This document shows positions 54,986-63,581 of a stretch of DNA of 64,000 nucleotides, one piece after another; position 1 is the stretch's first letter; every line of letters begins with the position of its first letter. Made by a program: the position numbers and the translations under genes. The stretch spans positions 186,001-250,000 of the forward strand of contig NZ_JAINVH010000009.1 of the NCBI RefSeq assembly GCF_020400825.1, given 5' to 3'. The notes under the pieces were generated by a model, which worked only from the letters and a program-made list of their open reading frames with translations, made no database searches and was not told the DNA's origin. The DNA is from Streptomyces sp. HPF1205. GTDB lineage: Bacteria > Actinomycetota > Actinomycetes > Streptomycetales > Streptomycetaceae.

Positions 54986-55036
54986 GGGGGGTCTCCTTGC
55001 TTCGAGGAGTCGTCATCGACGCAAGGGAGGCTTCTC

Positions 55037-55054
55037 GACTTAACCCTTTAAGTC
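55037..55054. promoter_or_regulatory. GACTTAA-N4-TTAAGTC dyad upstream of the cellulase
   Basis: A perfect 7-bp inverted repeat with a 4-base spacer, 51 bp before the cellulase start. Read on the minus strand it overlaps TTGACT, a possible -35 hexamer, so a bound regulator would block the promoter. Confidence 0.5.
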
Positions 55055-55202
55055 AAGGGTGCGGAAGCAAGGAAGGGCCCACGGGGCCCTCGCCGCCGAA
55101 CCGGTTCGGCACCCCGTACGGCCGTCAGGGCCAGGTAAGGGTGAGCCCGTCGGCCCCCACGGCATACGCGGCCGGCCCGCCCTTGCCGCACGCGTGTGCC
55201 GG

Positions 55203-55559
55203 TCACTTGTCCGTGGCGCGGGGGTGACCGGTGCCGGCGAAGGTGATCCAACAAGTGCCGTGAGCGCCGTCCACGAGATACCAGATCCGACCGCCGCCGG
55301 TGACCTCGATCTGCCACTGCTCGCAGGTGTGACCGCGGTAAGTACCGTGCGCGAGGCTACCCTTTAACTGATGGTGGCGCGGAGTCTGCACGTTCGGCTT
55401 CGGGTCGGTACGTAAGACGACCCACGCGCGGTAGGTGTTGCCGCGAGCCTGCCGGGCGAGGCTTTCCCATCCCTTGGCCGATGCGGCGTCCGCGAAGCGG
55501 ACTTCCCAGTGGCCCTCCGGCGCGGGGGGTGCGACGCGGTCGCCGCGGCCCGCCGTCAC
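55203..55559 (-). CDS. Probable RelE/ParE-like toxin of a type II pair
   Basis: 118 residues from GTG 55559, which overlaps the stop of the upstream gene. The protein has W-E-V-R-F-A-D-A-A-S-A-K-G-W, R-A-W-V-V-L-R-T-D-P, H-H-Q-L-K-G-S-L-A-H-G and W-Q-I-E-V-T-G-G-G-R-I-W-Y-L-V-D, ending G-H-P-R-A-T-D-K: the strand order and late His/Lys resemble RelE-fold toxins and related actinobacterial proteins. Coupled translation after a Phd-like gene fits a toxin-antitoxin operon. Family assignment is by pattern only. Confidence 0.65.
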   Translation of the reverse strand: MTAGRGDRVAPPAPEGHWEVRFADAASAKGWESLARQARGNTYRAWVVLRTDPKPNVQTPRHHQLKGSLAHGTYRGHTCEQWQIEVTGGGRIWYLVDGAHGTCWITFAGTGHPRATDK

Positions 55560-56038
55560 GCCGTGGTCCGGGGGTCGGGCGCGGCTCCGTAGTCCTCGTC
55601 GTGGTCCCTGCGGAGGGCGGCGAGCAGTTCCGGGTCGGAGTGGACCTCGGCGGTGTGCTGCCAGGCGGTGAGCATCTGGGCGACGGCCGCGCTGTTCCCG
55701 ACGGAGTCGGCGGCGCGCATGGTGTCGACGAGTTCCACGGCGAACGCGTGCACGTCGAATTCCGGGAGGAAGCGGACCCATGGGAAGGCGTCGGGCAGGA
55801 TGTCGAGCAGCAGTTCCATGCTGCCGGGCTCCCGCCGCGCCATAGCGGCCAGCATCCGGGTGGCCGCCGAGACGACCGTCTGGTCCTGTTCGGCCCGCGC
55901 GGCCGTGGTCAGCACCAGGTCCTCGCCATCCCTGCGGTGCAGAACCAGCCGCGGTGCGTCTTTGAGGCGCGCCAGCGTCTGCTTGTTCTTGTTGACGAGC
56001 TCGGAGAAGTTCACGGCCGCGCGTTCATTGCTGCCCAT
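55556..56038 (-). CDS. Probable Phd-like antitoxin partner
   Basis: 160 residues. The N-terminus has A-A-V-N-F-S-E-L-V-N-K, R-L-K-D-A-P-R-L-V-L-H-R-R-D-G-E-D-L-V-L-T, the short beta-alpha pattern of Phd/YefM-type DNA-binding antitoxins. The longer C-terminal half is helical and acidic and would neutralise the toxin. Its stop overlaps the toxin GTG by four bases, so antitoxin is made first, as in most type II pairs. It is a stand-alone two-gene unit in the variable part of the window. Confidence 0.65.
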   Translation of the reverse strand: MGSNERAAVNFSELVNKNKQTLARLKDAPRLVLHRRDGEDLVLTTAARAEQDQTVVSAATRMLAAMARREPGSMELLLDILPDAFPWVRFLPEFDVHAFAVELVDTMRAADSVGNSAAVAQMLTAWQHTAEVHSDPELLAALRRDHDEDYGAAPDPRTTA

Positions 56039-56119
56039 GGGTTTGAAACTACTTCGAAACTGCTGCCCGCGCCATCGCCCGTACGGGGGATTCCCGGGCC
56101 GGGCCGTGGCCGGCGGGGG

Positions 56120-56995
56120 TCAGACGATCGGGGGGCGGCCGAGGCGGGTCATCGTCCAGACGGTGGACCAGCGCATGGGGCGGCGGGGCGGGCAGGGGGT
56201 GCGCACGCCCTCGGCGAAGCCGGCGAACCAGGCGCGCAGGCCCGCCGGGGTCCGGGTGCGGGCCAGGGTCAGGGCGGTCCAGGTGGCCAGGTAGACCGGG
56301 ACGAGGGGCGCGGGCAGGTGGCGTTTGGCGAGCCAGACGCGGTTGCGGGCGACCATGCGGTAGTAGACGGCGTGCCGGGTCGGGGAGGTCCAGGGGTGGC
56401 GCAGCACCAACTCCGGCTCGTACCGCACCTTCCAGCCCGCGTCGAGGGCACGCCAGGCCAGGTCGGTCTCCTCGTGGGCGTAGAAGAAGGCGTCGGGCCA
56501 GCCGCCGATCTCGTCGAGCATCCGCATGGCCAGGCCGTGGCCGCCGCCGAGGAAGGTGGTGACCGGGCCGCCGCGCATCGGGTCCTTCGCGCGCAGCCGC
56601 GGTACGTGGCGGCGGGCGGTGCGGCCTCGTTCGTCGGCGACGCGGAAGCCGACGACGCCCAGCCGGTCGTCGGCCGCGTACAGCGCGGTGAGGCGGGTGA
56701 ACACGTCGGGGCTGATCAGCCGCCCGTCGTCGTCGAGGTCCACGACCACGTCGACGTCGCCGAACGCGCGCAGCCGGTCGAGGGCGGCGTTGCGGCCGCC
56801 GGCGATGCCCAGGTTCTCCGGGAGTTCCAGCGGGGTCACCCACGCGGGCAGCGCCGGCAGCGGCGAGCCGTTGCCGACGACCACCACCCTCGCCGCCGGG
56901 GTCTCCTGCGCGGCCACCGAGTCGAGCAGGGCGGTCAGCTCGGCGGGGCGCGTGCCCATGGTCAGAATGGCGACGCCGACGCGTGGATGACGCAC
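56120..56995 (-). CDS. GT2-family glycosyltransferase
   Basis: 291 residues from a GTG at 56995 with GGAG 8 bp upstream. The nucleotide-sugar fold is seen in V-G-V-A-I-L-T-M-G-T-R-P, V-V-V-G-N-G-S, N-L-G-I-A-G-G-R-N-A-A and the metal motif V-D-L-D-D-D-G (85-91). A late H-E-E-T-D-L-A-W-R is the family ED-like acceptor motif. The C-terminus has a hydrophobic stretch that may associate with the membrane. It probably extends a cell-surface glycan. MurG-like and secreted protein genes lie upstream on the same strand. Confidence 0.88.
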   Translation of the reverse strand: MRHPRVGVAILTMGTRPAELTALLDSVAAQETPAARVVVVGNGSPLPALPAWVTPLELPENLGIAGGRNAALDRLRAFGDVDVVVDLDDDGRLISPDVFTRLTALYAADDRLGVVGFRVADERGRTARRHVPRLRAKDPMRGGPVTTFLGGGHGLAMRMLDEIGGWPDAFFYAHEETDLAWRALDAGWKVRYEPELVLRHPWTSPTRHAVYYRMVARNRVWLAKRHLPAPLVPVYLATWTALTLARTRTPAGLRAWFAGFAEGVRTPCPPRRPMRWSTVWTMTRLGRPPIV

Positions 56996-57080
56996 GGGTG
57001 AACTCCGATCATCGGGGCGGTTGCCCGGCGATGGTAGCCGTGCGGCGCCGGAGGCGGTCGTGCGGGCGCGGTTTGCGGAC

Positions 57081-57119
57081 TCGGTGTACGGGCCCGGTGT
57101 ACGGGCTCGGTGTACGAGC
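57081..57119 (-). repeat. Three tandem 13-bp units between MurG-like and GT2 genes
   Basis: CGGTGTACG occurs at 57082, 57095 and 57108 with a 13-bp period, inside the 188-bp gap. There is no gene here; it may be a slippage product. Confidence 0.6.
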
Positions 57120-57183
57120 GGGCGGGAGCCGTCGCGGGCGGCCCGCGGCGGCTGCGGCCCGCGACGGCTGCGGTGGGTGTCGG

Positions 57184-58368
57184 TCAGCCGGAAGCGGCGG
57201 AGAGGATCACGTCCACGAGCCGGTCGGCCGCGTCCGGGCGGCCGTGGGCGCGGGCGCGCGCGGCCATCGCGGCCCGCAGGGCGGGGTCGGTCAGCAGCGG
57301 CCCGGCCGCCTCGCACAGGGCGCCCGCGGTGACCTCGCCGGTCAGGGCGACGGCGGCGCCGGCTTCCGCCAGGTGCCGGGCGTTGTGGGTCTGCTCGTTG
57401 CCCGCCGAGGAGGCCAGCGGGACGAACACCGCGGGCTTGCCGAGCGCGGTCAGCTCCGCGAGGGTGCCGGCGCCGCTGCGCGAGATCACCAGGTCGGCCA
57501 GGGCCAGTACGTCGGGCAGTTCGGGGCCGACGAACCCGGTCAGGTGGTACCTGCTCGCGAGGTCGGGCCTCAGGGCCGCGGCCTGGCGCCGGAGGGCGTC
57601 GACGTGGGCCGGACCGCACTGGTGGACGATGTTCGCCCGTTCCAGCAGCCATGGCAGCGCGTCCCGCACGAGGTCGTTGATCTGCTGCGCGCCCTGGGCG
57701 CCGCCGGTGACGTACACGGTCGGCAGGTGCCGGGCGAAGCCGTGCAGGCCGAGCGCGTGGACCGCCTTGTCCGGGTGGCCGGCCAGCACCTCGGGCCGGA
57801 CCGGGTTGCCGGTGACGACCGCGATGCCGCGCACCGCTTCCGGCAGGAGCGGAAGGGACGACTCCGAGGACACCGCGATGCGCGTCGCCGAGCCGGCGAG
57901 CCTGCGGTTGGCCAGGCCCAGCCGGACCGTCTGCTCGTGCAGCACCAGGGGCCGGCGGCACATGCGCGCCGCCATTCCCGCGGGGACGGCCACGTACCCG
58001 CCGGTGGCCAGCACCACGTCCGGCCGGAAGTCGGCGACGGCCTTCCTGGCCTGCGCGATCCCGAGCGGCACCCGCGCCATGTCCCGAACGTTCGCCGGCG
58101 ACACCATCTTCAGCGGGTTGGCGGCGCGGCGGATCTTCCCGGTCGCCACCGTGGTGAACGCGATGCCCTCGGCCGGGGCGACCCGCGCCTCCAGCCCGTC
58201 GGGCGTGCCGATCCACAGCACGTCGAGCGTCCCACCGCCGGCCGCCAGCCGGTCCCGCAGCGTGCGGACCGCGGTCAGCGCGGGATACGTGTGGCCGCCC
58301 GTCCCACCGCCGGTGACGATCAGCCGGAAACTCCGGGGCACAGAAGAATCACTGTTCACCCCGCGCAC
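57184..58368 (-). CDS. MurG-like GT28 glycosyltransferase (paralogue)
   Basis: 394 residues; a GTG at 58359 is an alternative start giving V-N-S-D-S-S. The N-terminal G-G-G-T-G-G-H-T-Y-P-A-L-T is the MurG signature, with T-G-N-P-V-R-P, G-G-A-Q-G-A-Q-Q-I-N-D and S-R-S-G-A-G-T-L-A-E for the UDP-GlcNAc site. Where MurG has a D-H-Q-x-x-N motif, this protein has G-N-E-Q-T-H-N-A. It is outside a division/cell-wall (dcw) cluster, so the true murG should lie elsewhere. It may glycosylate a lipid or secondary metabolite, or be a condition-specific MurG. Cytoplasmic side of the membrane. Confidence 0.85.
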   Translation of the reverse strand: MRGVNSDSSVPRSFRLIVTGGGTGGHTYPALTAVRTLRDRLAAGGGTLDVLWIGTPDGLEARVAPAEGIAFTTVATGKIRRAANPLKMVSPANVRDMARVPLGIAQARKAVADFRPDVVLATGGYVAVPAGMAARMCRRPLVLHEQTVRLGLANRRLAGSATRIAVSSESSLPLLPEAVRGIAVVTGNPVRPEVLAGHPDKAVHALGLHGFARHLPTVYVTGGAQGAQQINDLVRDALPWLLERANIVHQCGPAHVDALRRQAAALRPDLASRYHLTGFVGPELPDVLALADLVISRSGAGTLAELTALGKPAVFVPLASSAGNEQTHNARHLAEAGAAVALTGEVTAGALCEAAGPLLTDPALRAAMAARARAHGRPDAADRLVDVILSAASG

Positions 58369-58483
58369 CCTAGCGCCTGCCGCTCGCTCCCCTGAGCCGC
58401 CCCCGCCTCCCTTGGCACGCGCACCGCCGCGGCCCCGCGGGAACGGATCCCGGGGGGCCGCGGTGGAGGTGACGGGTGAGCGG

Positions 58484-59914
58484 TCAGTTCAGGACGAGAG
58501 CCGCCGTGTCGTCGGACGGGTCGGTGTCGAACGGCGGGCGCCAACTGCCGTCGGGGCTCCAGGCCATCGCCACGGATCCCTGGGCGCCCGGGACGACCTG
58601 GTCGACGCGCAGCGTCAGGCTGAAGTCGGAGGTGTGCCCGGCCGGGATCAGGTAGTCGTCGGCGCAGTCGTACGGGCCGTGGGCGACGGTCTCGGGCTCG
58701 TCGTTCTCAGGCCGGCAGTTGGCGGAGGAGCCGGTGACGGTCGTCCCGGGCGGCGGGGTGACGGTGACGCCGATGGACTCTCCGCTGCGGTAGAAGATCG
58801 TCGCGGGACCCTTGTCGGTCATGCTGAAGGCGAGCGTCACGGTGTCGCCCTGGGCGCCCTGCGCGGTCGCGCCGGTCACCGAGAAGTCGGCGGTGTTGGC
58901 GGCCTGGAGGGCGGCGACGCGCCCGTCGCTGTGGTCGTCGGCGAGCTGGAGCTGGACCGTGCCGACAGGGGTGGTGATCGTCCGGCCCGGGTCCTCGACG
59001 GTGAGCCCGAGCGTGCCGCCCGTGCCCTTCGTCCAGGTACGACTCGCCAGCACCGACTGCATGTAGGGATCACCGCCCTTGGGGACGGTCAGGGTGTCGA
59101 GGTAGGTGTAGTACGCGGTCGAGGTGACGTGCAGCGTGACCGGCGCGGACAGCGCGACCCGCTCACCGACGTGGATCGGCTGGGGGAAGGCGCACAGGGC
59201 CATCTCGGCCTCGCGGTAGTCCGGCACCGAGCTGTACACGCAGTTGGAGTAGTGGTCGGCGAAGGTCAGGCCGGGCGAGGCCGTCAGCAGTGCCTCCGCG
59301 GCGGCGGCCGGCCGGTCACCGGTGTTCGTGAACTCCACCGGCTCGCTGACGGTGGAACCGACCGGAAGTCCTGTGTGGTCGGTGGTCGGGGACTGGTCGA
59401 AGGCGGGCCCGCCGACGGTGACCGTGCCGGTGGCGCCGACGAAGCTGCCGGAGGTGGCCGTACCACTGATCGTGTACGGGGCCGTCGCCCCGGGCGCGAC
59501 CCCGGCGCGGGCGCTGACGGTCAGCCGGGTGATGGCGCCGAGCTGCCCGCCGGTCGGGTTGTCGTCGTAGAAGTACTCGTCGCAGGTCGCGACGGACGAC
59601 TGGACGGTGCAGTTGTCGGAGAAGCTCACGTCGGCGATCGCGGCCAGCTTGCGCGCGTCGATCGTGATCGTCACCTCGGTCGACACGCTGCGGGAATCGG
59701 TGGTGAAGGTGAGCTGCGGTTCGACGGAGGTGGCGACACCACTGGCCGCCGCGGTCGGCACGGCGACGGTCGCGGGTGTCCGCAGCGTGATCACCGGGCC
59801 CCCGTCGGCTGCCGCCGGTACGGCGGCGGACAGCACGCCGAGCACGCTGAGCACTCCGGCGGTCGTCGCGGCGGCGGTGAGCGCCGCGACACGGCGCGGG
59901 ACAGGACGATTCAT
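58484..59914 (-). CDS. Large secreted beta-sandwich-type protein
   Basis: 476 residues from the ATG at 59914, with GGGGGGAAAG upstream. A signal peptide (about 1-36, A-V-P-A-A-A-D) is followed by Thr/Val/Ser-rich sequence with many beta strands, e.g. T-V-T-V-G-G-P-A-F-D, resembling DUF11 or Ig-like wall proteins. Cys pairs (C-T-V-Q-S-S-V-A-T-C and later ones) suggest disulfides. There is no LPxTG motif or membrane anchor at the C-terminus, so it should be released. Function unknown; it may be a surface or matrix protein. Confidence 0.82.
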   Translation of the reverse strand: MNRPVPRRVAALTAAATTAGVLSVLGVLSAAVPAAADGGPVITLRTPATVAVPTAAASGVATSVEPQLTFTTDSRSVSTEVTITIDARKLAAIADVSFSDNCTVQSSVATCDEYFYDDNPTGGQLGAITRLTVSARAGVAPGATAPYTISGTATSGSFVGATGTVTVGGPAFDQSPTTDHTGLPVGSTVSEPVEFTNTGDRPAAAAEALLTASPGLTFADHYSNCVYSSVPDYREAEMALCAFPQPIHVGERVALSAPVTLHVTSTAYYTYLDTLTVPKGGDPYMQSVLASRTWTKGTGGTLGLTVEDPGRTITTPVGTVQLQLADDHSDGRVAALQAANTADFSVTGATAQGAQGDTVTLAFSMTDKGPATIFYRSGESIGVTVTPPPGTTVTGSSANCRPENDEPETVAHGPYDCADDYLIPAGHTSDFSLTLRVDQVVPGAQGSVAMAWSPDGSWRPPFDTDPSDDTAALVLN

Positions 59915-59987
59915 CGGCTTTCCCCCCAGGAAGATGTGTTCCACGAGTGACTGTAGGGACCGGGGCGGCGCGTGTCCTCCGAATTGG

Positions 59988-60046
59988 AAGGCGCCGTGCC
60001 GGCCGGGGTGGCGGCGGAAAAGGCGCCGTGTCGGCCGGGGTGGCGG
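59988..60046 (+). repeat. Direct 27-bp repeat upstream of the secreted protein gene
   Basis: 59988-60014 and 60020-60046 match with one mismatch, period 32. They lie in the 388-bp gap that holds the promoter of the secreted protein gene. Confidence 0.7.
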
Positions 60047-60186
60047 TGCCGCCCGTGGGGGGCGGGCGGCACCGCGGGGAACCGGCACCCGGGCCCTGAG
60101 CGCGGGCCGGGCACCAGGCGGACCGGATCCGGAAGGGGGGCCGGGGGCCGGCGGAGGGGCCGGGAGAGCGCGGCCGGGGGCGTGGG

Positions 60187-60290
60187 CCGGCCCCGCTTCC
60201 TGTACGGGGGATCAGGAAGCGGGGCCGGGGTTCAGGGGGCGGGGCGGGCAACGGAGCCGGGGGGAGGTGCGGCTCCGTTGCCCGCCCCGC
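60187..60290 (-). terminator. Two tandem long hairpins after the MFS gene
   Basis: One 20-bp perfect stem (60239-60258 with 60271-60290) and one 16-bp stem (60187-60202 with 60213-60228) lie just after the MFS stop on the minus strand. They isolate the exporter from the secreted protein gene. Confidence 0.85.
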
Positions 60291-60302
60291 CGTTCGCCGG
60301 CG

Positions 60303-61835
60303 TCAGCGGCTGTCCGCCCGGGCCGTACCGGCGACGGCGGACGGCTGTCCCGGCGCGGCGGCCGGCGGGCGGGCTCCCGGCGGCGGGCCCATCGGGCCGC
60401 GCGGCAGCAGGAAGGTGGCCGCCAGGGTGGCCAGGCTGAGCCCGATCCCGGTACCGCCCACGACCTCCAGGGCGTGGACGAAGCGGGACTTGCCCGGGTG
60501 GTCGCCCAGCGCGTTGAAGAAGATCACGCCGAAGACCGCGACGCCGATCGTGTTGGCGAACTGCTGGGCGGTGGTGAGCAGTCCGGAGGCCAGCCCGGCC
60601 TGCTGCTGCGGCACCTTGGAGATGACCACGCCGGTCAGCGCGGGCAGGGTGACGCCGGTGCCCAGGCCGCCGAGGACCATGGGGGCCACCATCTCCCAGG
60701 CGGACGTACCCGTTCCGGCCGCCTTCAGCTCGACCAGCAGCACCGCGGTGGACAGCAGCAGCAGGACCTGGCCGATGGTGATCACCTTGACGCCGTACTT
60801 CATCAGCATCGGGCGGGCGCTGAGTGAACCGGCGGCGAAGGCCAGCCCCATCGGGCCGAAGGTCAGACCGGCCTTGAGCGGCGACAGGCCCAGGCCCGAC
60901 TGCAGGAACATCGTCATGCCGAAGATGAATCCGGAGTAGAAGGTCATGACGCCGACGATGGTCAGGATGCCGACGCTGTAGGAGCGCGAGGTGAACAGCG
61001 ACAGGTCCAGCATCGGCTCGCCGCCGCGCCCCGGCAGCCCCTTCTCGTACAGGACCGTCGCGAGGCCCACCGGCACCGAGGCGCCGAGCATGATCCAGCC
61101 CCACAGCGGCCACCCCTCGGTGCGGCCGATGACGATCGGCAGGATCGCCAGGCCCAGGGTGAGCGCGATGCCGAGGTTGCCGACGACGTCCTGCCGCGGC
61201 CGGCGGGGCGACTTCACGGCCGGCAGCAGGCGGGCGGCGAACAGCAAGGTGACCGCGCCGATCGGGATGTTGACGAGGAAGATGACCCGCCAGCCGAGGG
61301 AGGCGATGTCGGCGGACAGCAGCGCGCCGCCGAGTATCTGCGCGGCGACCACCGCGAGACCGATGGTGGAGCCGAACCAGGACAGCGCCTTGGGCCGCTC
61401 CTGCGGCGGGAACGACACGGTGATGAAGGCGACGACGGTCGGCACCATGAGGGCGGCGCCGGCGCCCTGGATCAGGCGGACGGCGACGAGCTGGGTGCCG
61501 TTCTGCGCGATGCCGCAGCCGAGCGAGGCGACCGTGAACAGGCCCATGCCGAGCATGAACAGCCGTTTGTAGCCGAAGACGTCGCCCCAGCGGCCGGAGG
61601 TCACCAGGAGGCTGGCGTAGGTGAACGTGTAGCCGCCGATGACCAGTTCGAGCGTGGCCTGGCCGATGTGGAGCTGCGACTGCAGGGAGGGGGTGGCGAT
61701 GTTGATGACGTAGAAGTCGAAGATCGCCATGAACATCGCCACGAGGGCGACGATCAGCATGGTCCAGCGCCGCGGGTCGGGGGCCGGTGCGCCCGGGGCC
61801 GCCGACGCTCCCGGCGGTGCGCTGGTCGAGCTCAT
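60303..61835 (-). CDS. MFS exporter, DHA2 (14-TM) family
   Basis: 510 residues with about 14 hydrophobic helices, starting at R-W-T-M-L-I-V-A-L-V-A-M-F-M. D-F-Y-V-I-N-I-A-T-P-S-L and G-R-W-G-D-V-F-G-Y-K-R are the DHA2 motifs (motif A); G-P-M-G-L-A-F and the late P-Q-Q-Q-A-G-L-A-S-G-L follow. It exports drugs or metabolites using the proton gradient. The C-terminus is Pro/Ala-rich. The divergent MarR gene 163 bp away is its likely repressor. Substrate not predictable. Confidence 0.93.
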   Translation of the reverse strand: MSSTSAPPGASAAPGAPAPDPRRWTMLIVALVAMFMAIFDFYVINIATPSLQSQLHIGQATLELVIGGYTFTYASLLVTSGRWGDVFGYKRLFMLGMGLFTVASLGCGIAQNGTQLVAVRLIQGAGAALMVPTVVAFITVSFPPQERPKALSWFGSTIGLAVVAAQILGGALLSADIASLGWRVIFLVNIPIGAVTLLFAARLLPAVKSPRRPRQDVVGNLGIALTLGLAILPIVIGRTEGWPLWGWIMLGASVPVGLATVLYEKGLPGRGGEPMLDLSLFTSRSYSVGILTIVGVMTFYSGFIFGMTMFLQSGLGLSPLKAGLTFGPMGLAFAAGSLSARPMLMKYGVKVITIGQVLLLLSTAVLLVELKAAGTGTSAWEMVAPMVLGGLGTGVTLPALTGVVISKVPQQQAGLASGLLTTAQQFANTIGVAVFGVIFFNALGDHPGKSRFVHALEVVGGTGIGLSLATLAATFLLPRGPMGPPPGARPPAAAPGQPSAVAGTARADSR

Positions 61836-61998
61836 GGTGCTGCCTCCAGGGACTCACTTCGATTGCCGGCTAGCGCCGTACTCGTGACTGTAGGCGCCCA
61901 AGTCGATAGCCGTCAAGTAATTGGCTGGCTAGTGAAAATCGCGGGCTGGTTAGAATGTGGGCCCGGCGGCGTGCCGCCACCACGCACAGGAGGTCAGC
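61836..61998. promoter_or_regulatory. MFS/MarR divergent promoter with GGCTGG(C/T)TAG repeats
   Basis: GGCTGGCTAG (61922-61931) and GGCTGGTTAG (61944-61953) are direct repeats, and CCGGCTAGCG (61867-61876) is a related half-site. Repeats of this kind between a MarR gene and its exporter are candidate MarR sites, with the exporter repressed until ligand binds. Confidence 0.6.
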
Positions 61999-62442
61999 GT
62001 GAGCGAGTTCATGGACGTCTACACCCGAGCCTCCAAGTCCGTCCGCGCGATCACCGAGGTCGCCCTGCGCGCGCACGGCCTGCACCTCGGGCAGAACCTC
62101 GTGCTCGCCGCGCTGTGGGAGGAGGACGGGCAGACGCCGGGCGCCATCGCCGCGGCCGTCGACGTCACGACCCCGACCATCGTCAAGATGGCCAACCGCA
62201 TGACCGCCGCCGGCCTGCTCACCCGCCGCCGCGACGACCGCGACAACCGCCTGGTGCGGCTCTACCTCACCGACGCCGGACGCGCCCTGCGCGAGCCCGT
62301 CGAGAAGGAGATGCGGGCCCTGGAGCAGCAGTTGACGGCCGGTTTCGGCGACCCCGACGTCAGCCGCCTGATCGCCTCGCTGACCCGCATGACGGAGAAC
62401 GCCCACGCCCTGGGGGCCGCGGAGGACCCGCTGGTTCGGTGA
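61999..62442 (+). CDS. MarR-family transcriptional regulator
   Basis: 147 residues from GTG 61999, with AGGAGG at 61988-61993. The MarR winged helix has Q-T-P-G-A-I-A-A-A-V-D-V-T-T-P-T-I-V-K and the wing R-R-R-D-D-R-D-N-R-L-V. It diverges from the MFS exporter and should repress it, with the repeats in the shared promoter as binding sites. Ligand unknown. Confidence 0.93.
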   Translation: MSEFMDVYTRASKSVRAITEVALRAHGLHLGQNLVLAALWEEDGQTPGAIAAAVDVTTPTIVKMANRMTAAGLLTRRRDDRDNRLVRLYLTDAGRALREPVEKEMRALEQQLTAGFGDPDVSRLIASLTRMTENAHALGAAEDPLVR

Positions 62443-62529
62443 GCCGGGAGGCCGACGGGTCCGACGGGTCCGACGGGCGGTCGCACCCGGGCCGGCGCGG
62501 TCGTACGGGGGGCCGGGGGGCCGGGGGCC

Positions 62530-63477
62530 TCACCGTACGGACGTCACGGACGTCGGCCGCGCGGCGCCCTCCGCCTCGTCCCGGTGCTGGATGTGCTCGG
62601 CCGCCTCGCGCAGGGCGGCCAGGACCGTGCGGACGGCGCGGCGGGCGGTGCGTTCGGGGCGGTGCAGCGCGTCGATGCGGCGGCCGGCCGGGACGCCGGC
62701 GAGCGGCTTGAGGACGAGGGCGGGGTGCCGGCTGGCGGTCCAGCGCGGCATCAGGGCGAGCCCGCCGCCCGCGGCCACCGTCTCCGCGACGACCGCGAAC
62801 TCGTTGATGCGGTGCACGATGCGCAGCCGCCGGTCGGCGGCCGTGGCGATCGCCTCGATCGTGGCCATCAGCGGGAAGCCGTCGTGCACGGTGATCCACG
62901 GCTCGCCGGCCACGTCGCGGGGCGACAGCCGGGCCTTGCCGGCCAGGGGGTGGCCGGCGGGCATCGCCACGTCGAGCGGCTCGCGCAGCAGCGGGGTCGC
63001 GGCGACCGTGCCGGGCCAGGGCGGGGCGTGGTCGAGGCGGTGCGCGAGGACCAGGTCGTAGTCGCGGGTCAGGCGCGGGAAGCGGTCCTGGGCGACGTCC
63101 TCGTCGGCGAGCCGGAGCCGGGGGCCGCCGGGCCCGGCCAAGGCGCGCAGCAGCAGCGGGAAGAAGGCGGCGCCCGCGCTGTGGAAGGCCGCGACGGAGA
63201 CCTCGCCGTCCGGCCGGGCCACGAAGTCGTCCACGCTGTGCCGGGCCCTGGCCACCGCGGTCTCCACCTCGACCGCCGCCGCGGCCAGCGCCTGCCCTGC
63301 GTCGGTGAGCACGAGGCGGCGGCCGTCGCGTTCGGTCAGCGGCACCGGGATGCTCCGTTGCAGCAGCCGCAATTGCTGCGATATCGCCGAGGGCGTCATC
63401 AGCAGCGCCTCGGCGACCGCGGTGACGCTGCCGAGTTCGCCGAGTTCGCGCAGGATGCGCAGCTGCCGTTCGTTCAC
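62530..63477 (-). CDS. LysR-family transcriptional regulator
   Basis: 315 residues from the GTG at 63477. The N-terminal helix-turn-helix has L-R-E-L-G-E-L-G-S-V-T-A-V-A-E-A-L-L-M-T-P-S-A-I-S-Q-Q, and the C-terminal effector domain (about 90-290) has H-S-A-G-A-A-F-F and P-L-D-V-A-M-P-A-G-H-P-L. It diverges from the EamA gene 104 bp away, the classic LysR target arrangement. It may sense the exported metabolite. Confidence 0.92.
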   Translation of the reverse strand: MNERQLRILRELGELGSVTAVAEALLMTPSAISQQLRLLQRSIPVPLTERDGRRLVLTDAGQALAAAAVEVETAVARARHSVDDFVARPDGEVSVAAFHSAGAAFFPLLLRALAGPGGPRLRLADEDVAQDRFPRLTRDYDLVLAHRLDHAPPWPGTVAATPLLREPLDVAMPAGHPLAGKARLSPRDVAGEPWITVHDGFPLMATIEAIATAADRRLRIVHRINEFAVVAETVAAGGGLALMPRWTASRHPALVLKPLAGVPAGRRIDALHRPERTARRAVRTVLAALREAAEHIQHRDEAEGAARPTSVTSVR

Positions 63478-63581
63478 GCCGGTCAGTGTAGGAAGCGGCG
63501 GCCGAACCATGAAGCAGAGGTTCACCATTTGTGAAGAAGTACGGTCTGGGCTTCACGGTCGCCGTGCCCCAGGGTGGGGGC

